NCBI GenBank assembly: GCA_966185765.1
Contig: CBIFVZ010000017.1
Span: forward strand, 1-49,920
Source: CBIFVZ01 sp966185765
Lineage (GTDB): Bacteria > Pseudomonadota > Gammaproteobacteria > Enterobacterales > Enterobacteriaceae
DNA length: 49,920 bases
Direction of reading: 5' to 3'
Shown here: positions 45,282 through 49,920 of the stretch, piece by piece
Numbering within the stretch: the stretch's first letter is position 1
Layout of the letters: each line of letters begins with the position of its first letter
Translations under genes and position numbers: made by a program
The notes under the pieces: generated by a model
What the model saw: only the letters and a program-made list of their open reading frames with translations
Database searches by the model: none
What the model was told of the DNA's origin: nothing

Positions 45282-45305
45282 AAAGCAACGCCCCGAAACG
45301 GGGCG
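45282..45305 (-). terminator. Intra-operon hairpin between aceA and aceK
   Basis: CGCCCCG and CGGGGCG (45289-45305) form a 7-bp GC stem with an AAA loop; read leftward it is followed by TTGCTTTCTTT. It is a plausible partial terminator that makes aceK much less expressed than aceA, a known property of the E. coli operon, where repeats occupy this gap. Confidence 0.6.
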
Positions 45306-45341
45306 AGCTTAATCCGATATTCAGCCCTGAGGGCCTTTACG

Positions 45342-46646
45342 TCAGAACTGCGATTCTTCGGTGGAACCGGTTAACGCCGTTACTGACGATGTCCCGCCCT
45401 GAATGATGGTGGTCACATTGTCAAAATAGCCGGTGCCCACTTCCTGCTGGTGGGAGGCAAAGGTGTAACCTTCTTTACTGGCAGCAAACTCTGGCTGTTG
45501 TACTTTCTCAACGTAGTGACGCATACCTTCGCCCTGTGCATACGCGTGAGCCAGGTCGAACATGTTGAACCACATGCTGTGAATACCCGCCAGCGTAATG
45601 AACTGGAACTTGTAGCCCATTGCCGACAGCTCTTCCTGGAAGCGCGCAATGGTGTTGTCGTCGAGGTTTTTCTTCCAGTTGAAGGACGGGGAGCAGTTAT
45701 ATGCCAGCAGCTTGCCGGGATATTGCGCGTGAATGGCCTCGGCAAAACGGCGTGCCAGGTCGAGATCCGGCGTTGAGGTTTCACACCAAACAAGGTCAGC
45801 ATACGGCGCATAGGCAAGCCCACGGCTGATGGCCTGTTCAATGCCCGCGCGAGTGCGGTAGAAGCCTTCGCTGGTGCGCTCGCCGGTGATGAACGCGCTG
45901 TCGTACTCGTCGCAGTCAGACGTGATAAGGTCAGCGGCATCGGCGTCGGTACGGGCAACCAGCAACGTCGGTACGCCGAGTACATCAGCCGCCAGACGCG
46001 CCGCGACCAGTTTTTGTACCGCTTCCTGGGTTGGTACCAGCACTTTACCGCCCATGTGGCCACATTTTTTCACTGAGGCCAGCTGATCTTCAAAGTGAAC
46101 CGCCGCCGCGCCAGCCTCAATCATGGATTTCATCAGCTCAAAGGCATTGAGCACACCGCCAAATCCCGCTTCCGCGTCAGCCACGATCGGCAGGAAGTAA
46201 TCCACAAAACGCGGATCGCCTGGCTCCACACCTGCAGCCCACTGGATCTGATCGGCTCGTCGGAAAGTATTGTTGATCCGCTCCACCACCGACGGCACCG
46301 AGTTTACCGGGTAAAGCGACTGATCCGGATACATACTGGATGCCAGGTTGGCATCTGCCGCAACCTGCCAGCCGGAGAGATAAATTGCCTCAATCCCCGC
46401 CTTTGCCTGCTGCAAGGCCTGCCCGCCGGTCAGCGCGCCGAGGCTGTTGATATAGCCTTTTTTAGACTCGCCATGCAGCAGTCGCCACATTTTAGCCGCA
46501 CCCAGCTGCGCCAGCGTGCACTCCGGATTCACTGAGCCACGCAGTTTCACCACGTCTTCGGCGCTGTAGGGGCGACGGATGCCTTCCCAGCGTGGCTGCG
46601 TCCATTCTTTCTGTAATGCTTCGATTTGTTGGGTACGCGTTTTCAT
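45342..46646 (-). CDS. aceA: Isocitrate lyase
   Basis: This 434-residue enzyme (E. coli 434) splits isocitrate to glyoxylate and succinate. The active-site Cys motif KKCGHMGGK is present, with VEPGDPRFVDYFLPIVADAEAGFGG, LVARTDADAA and NCSPSFNWKKNL. GGGAGCACC lies upstream of the ATG. It follows aceB by 64 bp and precedes aceK with a hairpin gap. Confidence 0.98.
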   Translation of the reverse strand: MKTRTQQIEALQKEWTQPRWEGIRRPYSAEDVVKLRGSVNPECTLAQLGAAKMWRLLHGESKKGYINSLGALTGGQALQQAKAGIEAIYLSGWQVAADANLASSMYPDQSLYPVNSVPSVVERINNTFRRADQIQWAAGVEPGDPRFVDYFLPIVADAEAGFGGVLNAFELMKSMIEAGAAAVHFEDQLASVKKCGHMGGKVLVPTQEAVQKLVAARLAADVLGVPTLLVARTDADAADLITSDCDEYDSAFITGERTSEGFYRTRAGIEQAISRGLAYAPYADLVWCETSTPDLDLARRFAEAIHAQYPGKLLAYNCSPSFNWKKNLDDNTIARFQEELSAMGYKFQFITLAGIHSMWFNMFDLAHAYAQGEGMRHYVEKVQQPEFAASKEGYTFASHQQEVGTGYFDNVTTIIQGGTSSVTALTGSTEESQF

Positions 46647-46710
46647 GTTCAGGTGCTCCCTATTTTTATCCTGGCTTGCCAGGTGTTATTAGTGAAGGCG
46701 GTCTGGTCTC

Positions 46711-48309
46711 TTACGCCAGCAGGCGATAGCCCGGCAGAGTCAGGAAATCAATTAAGTCATCAGAGGTGGTGATGTGCTCCATCAGCCGCGCGGCATCATC
46801 AAAACGCCCGTGGCTGAAGCGGTGCTCACCCAGCTCTTCCTGAATGACCTGCATCTCTTCAGCCAGCCACTGGCGAAACAGCGCTTTAGTGACCGGTTCG
46901 CCGCTACTGAGTGTTTTTTCGTGATGGATCCACTGCCAGATTGAGGTACGCGAGATTTCTGCCGTCGCGGCATCTTCCATCAGCCCGTAAATCGGCACGC
47001 AACCATTGCCGGAAATCCATGCCTCGATGTACTGCACCGCAACGCGGATGTTAGCGCGCATACCGGCCTCGGTGCGTTCGCCGTCGCAAGGTTCCAGAAG
47101 CTGTGCAGCTGTAATGGGGGCATCGCTGGCACGGCTCACGTCCAGCTGGTTTTGACGCTCGCCTAATATTTTGCTGAACACGTCCATCGCGGTATCGGCC
47201 AGCCCCGGATGCGCAATCCAGGTACCGTCATGACCGTTACGCGCTTCAAGCTCTTTGTCGGCACGCACTTTATTGAGCACCTGAGTGTTGCGATCTTTAT
47301 CTTTGCTGGGAATAAATGCGGCCATGCCTCCCATCGCAAATGCGCCACGGCGATGACAGGTTTTGATAAGCAGGCGTGAGTAGGCACTGAGGAATGGTTT
47401 ATCCATTGTCACAACCTGGCGGTCCGGCAGTACCCTGTCCGGGTGATTCTTCAGCGTTTTGATGTAGCTAAAGATGTAGTCCCAGCGCCCACAGTTAAGG
47501 CCGACAATGTGATCGCGCAACGCATGCAGAATTTCATCCATCTGGAATACCGCAGGCAGCGTTTCAATCAACAGCGTGGCTTTAATGGTGCCGCGCGGCA
47601 GGCTAAAGCGGTCTTCGGTGTAGCTGAAGACGTCACTCCACCATGCCGCTTCCTGCCAGGCCTGCGTTTTTGGCAGATAAAAGTAAGGGCCGCTGCCTTT
47701 AGCAAGCAGGTTCTGATAGTTGTGGAAAAAATAGAGCGCAAAATCAAACAGGCTGCCGGGAATGGCTTCATTGCGCCACGTCACATGCTTTTCAGGCAAA
47801 TGCAGCCCACGCACGCGGCAAACCAGTACAGCCGGGTTGGGGCCAAGTTGATAAATTTTCCCTGATTCGTTGGTGTAACTGATAGTGCCTTTAACGGCAT
47901 CGCGCAGGTTAATTTGCCCATCGATGACTTTATGCCAGTCTGGCGCCAGCGAGTCTTCAAAGTCAGCCATGAATACCTTTACATTGGCATTCAGGGCATT
48001 GATGACCATTTTGCGTTCCACCGGCCCGGTAATTTCAACCCGCCTGTCCATCAGATCCGCAGGAATACCACGAATCGTCCAGTCACTTTCACGAATGGAA
48101 GCAGTTTCCGAAATAAAATCGGGCAGTTTGCCGCTGTCAATATCCTGCTGTTGCTGGAGCCTGGCTGCCAGCAGCTTGTTACGTTGCGGCGTAAAACGCA
48201 CAACCAGTTCTGCCAGAAAATCGATGGCATCTGGCGTCAGGATCTGTTGCTCCTGGTCGCCAAAGGGCTGGCTGAATGCCAGTTCAGTGGTAGTGGCCTG
48301 CTGGGACAT
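46711..48309 (-). CDS. aceB: Malate synthase A
   Basis: This 532-residue enzyme (E. coli 533) condenses glyoxylate with acetyl-CoA to malate. Seen: VKVFMADFEDSLAPDW, VCRVRGLHLPEKHVTW, TLLIETLPAVFQMDEILHALRDHIVGLNCGRWDYIFSYIK (catalytic region) and the late acidic motif with LMEDAATAEISRTSIWQWIHH. GAGGAGCG precedes the ATG. First gene of aceBAK, with an IclR-type operator upstream. Confidence 0.98.
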   Translation of the reverse strand: MSQQATTTELAFSQPFGDQEQQILTPDAIDFLAELVVRFTPQRNKLLAARLQQQQDIDSGKLPDFISETASIRESDWTIRGIPADLMDRRVEITGPVERKMVINALNANVKVFMADFEDSLAPDWHKVIDGQINLRDAVKGTISYTNESGKIYQLGPNPAVLVCRVRGLHLPEKHVTWRNEAIPGSLFDFALYFFHNYQNLLAKGSGPYFYLPKTQAWQEAAWWSDVFSYTEDRFSLPRGTIKATLLIETLPAVFQMDEILHALRDHIVGLNCGRWDYIFSYIKTLKNHPDRVLPDRQVVTMDKPFLSAYSRLLIKTCHRRGAFAMGGMAAFIPSKDKDRNTQVLNKVRADKELEARNGHDGTWIAHPGLADTAMDVFSKILGERQNQLDVSRASDAPITAAQLLEPCDGERTEAGMRANIRVAVQYIEAWISGNGCVPIYGLMEDAATAEISRTSIWQWIHHEKTLSSGEPVTKALFRQWLAEEMQVIQEELGEHRFSHGRFDDAARLMEHITTSDDLIDFLTLPGYRLLA

Positions 48310-48420
48310 AGGGGAACGCTCCTCTTGAATTAGCCTGCGGGATCTTCCTGTCGCGAACGAAAGAAAAAGTCGGACAGTTTTCGTTCAGCATAGTTAAGAC
48401 TAATTCGTGATTTCATAAAA

Positions 48421-48440
48421 TCAAAAACAATTTCCATTTT
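48421..48440 (-). promoter_or_regulatory. aceB promoter region with IclR-type operator
   Basis: Read leftward, AAAATGGAAATTGTTTTTGA lies 112-131 bases upstream of aceB. From memory the same TGGAAATTGTTTTTGATTTT text is the IclR-protected promoter region of E. coli aceBAK, so this should be the IclR operator. The surrounding 48370-48515 region is AT-rich, with no gene. Confidence 0.75.
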
Positions 48441-48513
48441 TTAATGAAATTAATATTAACTAATTGATTTTATGTGATTTAAATTTTTAATTTAGAGAGA
48501 AGCAGTTTTCAGA

Positions 48514-48540
48514 AATAAAAAAGGCACCCGAAGGTGCCTG
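48514..48540 (-). terminator. metA terminator
   Basis: AGGCACC and GGTGCCT form a 7-bp stem with a CGAA/TTCG tetraloop; read leftward it is followed by TTTTTTATTTC. It lies about 20 bases after the metA stop. Confidence 0.92.
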
Positions 48541-48559
48541 AATCGTGAAACTGAATCGC

Positions 48560-49489
48560 TTAATCCAGCGTGGGGTTCATGTGACGGAGATCAAAAGGCG
48601 TTATCTGGTAAACGTAGTAGTTAAGCCAGTTGGTGAACAACAGATTACCGTGACTGCGCCAGGTCGCACGCGGTGGCTGTGTCGGATCGTTATCAGGGAA
48701 GTAGTTATAAGGCACTTGCGGGTCAATTCCCGCCTCAACGTCACGGAAATATTCACCTGCCAGCGTGCCGGCATCGTATTCCGGATGCCCCGTCACAAAG
48801 GCAATACGCTTGTCTTTGCTGGCAAACAGATAAGCATCTTTGCCTTCAGATTCCGCCAGAATCTCAAGATCCGTGTAATCACGAATCAGCGCCGCCGGGA
48901 AATCAGCATAGCGTGAATGCGGCGCCAGAAAGCGATCGTCAAAACCACGGGTCAGCAATGCATGAGGATAGGTCAGAAAGTGCTCGTAAACGCCAGAAAG
49001 TTTATCGCTGCGGGTTTGTTTGGGGATGCCATACAGGATGTTAAGCGCCGCCTGCACGGCCCAACACACAAACAGTGTGGACGTCACATGCTCACGCGCC
49101 CACTCCAGTACACACTGAATCTGAGGCCAGTACGCTACATCGTTAAATTCAACCAGCCCCAGCGGTGCACCGGTGACAATGAGGCCGTCGTAGTTCTGGT
49201 CCTGAATGTCTTCAAAGTTGCAGTAGAAGTTATTGAGATGCTCTTCAGGCGTATTGCGTGACTCTCGGTTATCAATGCGCAGCAGCTGGATATCTACCTG
49301 TAATGGCGAGTTGGACAGAAGCCGCAGAAATTGGTTTTCCGTTTCAATTTTTTTGGGCATCAGATTCAGGATCAGCACCTTAAGCGGACGAATTTCCTGA
49401 TTGCTGGCGCGGGAGGTCGTCATCACAAAAACGTTCTCCTGACGCAGGAAATTTACGGCTGGCAATTCATCGGGCACCCTGATCGGCAT
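48560..49489 (-). CDS. metA: Homoserine O-succinyltransferase
   Basis: This 309-residue enzyme (E. coli 309) transfers succinate from succinyl-CoA to homoserine, the first committed step to methionine. The catalytic Cys is in TLFVCWAVQAALN and the catalytic His and Glu are in VTGHPEYDAGTL. The N terminus MPIRVPDELPAVNFLRQENVFVM is characteristic. It is transcribed leftward as a single gene, with tandem met boxes just upstream. It supplies homocysteine precursors that end at MetH, encoded 6 kb away. Confidence 0.98.
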   Translation of the reverse strand: MPIRVPDELPAVNFLRQENVFVMTTSRASNQEIRPLKVLILNLMPKKIETENQFLRLLSNSPLQVDIQLLRIDNRESRNTPEEHLNNFYCNFEDIQDQNYDGLIVTGAPLGLVEFNDVAYWPQIQCVLEWAREHVTSTLFVCWAVQAALNILYGIPKQTRSDKLSGVYEHFLTYPHALLTRGFDDRFLAPHSRYADFPAALIRDYTDLEILAESEGKDAYLFASKDKRIAFVTGHPEYDAGTLAGEYFRDVEAGIDPQVPYNYFPDNDPTQPPRATWRSHGNLLFTNWLNYYVYQITPFDLRHMNPTLD

Positions 49490-49508
49490 AACCTTCTATC
49501 CTCACTAC

Positions 49509-49532
49509 ATACGTTTAAACGTTTAGACATCC
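49509..49532 (-). promoter_or_regulatory. Tandem met boxes (MetJ operator) of metA
   Basis: Three adjoining 8-mers, ATACGTTT, AAACGTTT and AGACATCC, each match the met box AGACGTCT at 6 of 8 positions, and a weaker fourth follows. MetJ binds such tandem arrays with SAM. They lie 20-43 bases before the metA start and overlap the expected promoter, so repression by SAM-MetJ is expected. Confidence 0.8.
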
Positions 49533-49540
49533 AGATAGCC

Positions 49541-49870
49541 GACAATAACGCGCCTTGAACAAAATGTCGAGTCTGCATGTGGAAGGTGAGAAAGTTTCAG
49601 GAAGCGAAGAGACGCTGCGGCAGAACGCCGGAGAGGGAATGCTAACAAAACGAGAATGTGCAAAAGACTCCGCTGTCTCAGCTCACGGTGAAAATACTCC
49701 TGCCGAGTTATGGTAGAGGTCATTACACGAGGGCAGGTATGATCCGGGATTACCGCCAGAGGGCAGATAAGATGCGTTGACTACACGCTTCACTCGAGGT
49801 TTACGGGACAGGCGCAGACGCTGTTCTGGTATCCCTGTCGTTATTCCCGGTTTGTCCGCACGCCACACAG
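49541..49870. other. Intergenic region between metA and the rRNA operon
   Basis: I find no gene in these 330 bases. E. coli has yjaA/yjaB in this interval; no trace is seen here. Confidence 0.55.
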
Positions 49871-49900
49871 CAAAAAGCCCTGCACTTTCGTGCAGGGCCT
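49870..49900 (-). terminator. rRNA operon terminator
   Basis: GCCCTGCAC and GTGCAGGGC (49877-49898) form a perfect 9-bp stem with a 4-base loop; read leftward it is followed by TTTTTGCTG. It directly follows the 5S rRNA end. Confidence 0.88.
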
Positions 49901-49912
49901 TCGCCTGATTTG

Positions 49913-49920
49913 ATGCCTGG
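49913..49920 (-). rRNA. rrf: 5S rRNA, 3' end only (partial)
   Basis: The window ends with TGATGCCTGG, whose complement CCAGGCAT is the last 8 bases of enterobacterial 5S rRNA; the next bases CAAAT match the usual precursor tail. Only a few bases are present, so the call rests on the match, the adjoining strong terminator and the known place of rrnE next to metA in E. coli. Confidence 0.75.

Noticed and set aside
1..49920. CRISPR array, tRNA genes or complete insertion sequence
   Set aside because: I saw no regularly spaced direct repeats, no cloverleaf with CCA end, and no transposase frame with terminal repeats.

Overview
This is chromosomal DNA from a member of the Enterobacteriaceae. The right half keeps, on the opposite strand, most of the E. 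coli order metA-aceBAK-iclR-metH-yjbB-rluF-yjbD-lysC-pgi-yjbEFGH-psiE. At the extreme right the last bases match the 3' end of a 5S rRNA and a factor-independent terminator, as expected because rrnE lies on that side of metA in E. coli. pepE (between yjbB and rluF in E. coli), arpA and xylE are absent, and several accessory blocks are inserted. The species cannot be fixed from the sequence; a Cronobacter/Enterobacter/Kosakonia-like genus is plausible.

Left edge (1-1.7 kb): the C-terminal toxin end of a CdiA-type contact-dependent inhibition protein, cut by the window start. It overlaps by 4 bp an immunity-like protein with a zinc-ribbon pattern, and is followed by a decayed orphan CdiA module that still carries a VENN motif.

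Accessory biosynthetic island (1.7-13.9 kb): two divergent, AT-rich transcription units share a 425-bp control region. Leftward is a YbhGFSR-like drug/lipid exporter (HlyD-type adaptor, double-NBD ATPase, two ABC-2 permeases). Rightward is a compact type II fatty-acid/polyketide-like operon: acyl carrier protein, KAS II-like ketosynthase, MaoC-like dehydratase, FabG-like ketoreductase, a PF10118-type putative di-metal protein, a fused alpha/beta-hydrolase-SAM methyltransferase, and an EntD/Sfp-type phosphopantetheinyl transferase. I could not match the set to a characterised pathway. It is the best candidate in the window for an undescribed system: a small tailored acyl product made on its own carrier and possibly exported by the neighbouring pump.

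Middle (14.2-22 kb): an M20 amidohydrolase and an MFS transporter are divergent from a 776-residue AraC regulator with a large C-terminal domain. Then come psiE with a probable CRP site, and a LuxR-type regulator with an EAL-domain phosphodiesterase.

Core (22-49.9 kb): the yjbEFGH exopolysaccharide operon, pgi, an exported serine hydrolase, lysC behind a lysine riboswitch, a QseBC-like two-component system, panS, yjbD, a palindrome-packed non-coding block, rluF, yjbB, metH (GTG start), iclR with its operator, aceBAK (glyoxylate shunt), and metA with tandem met boxes. The core links methionine and lysine synthesis (metA, metH, lysC), acetate use (aceBAK/iclR) and glycolysis (pgi).
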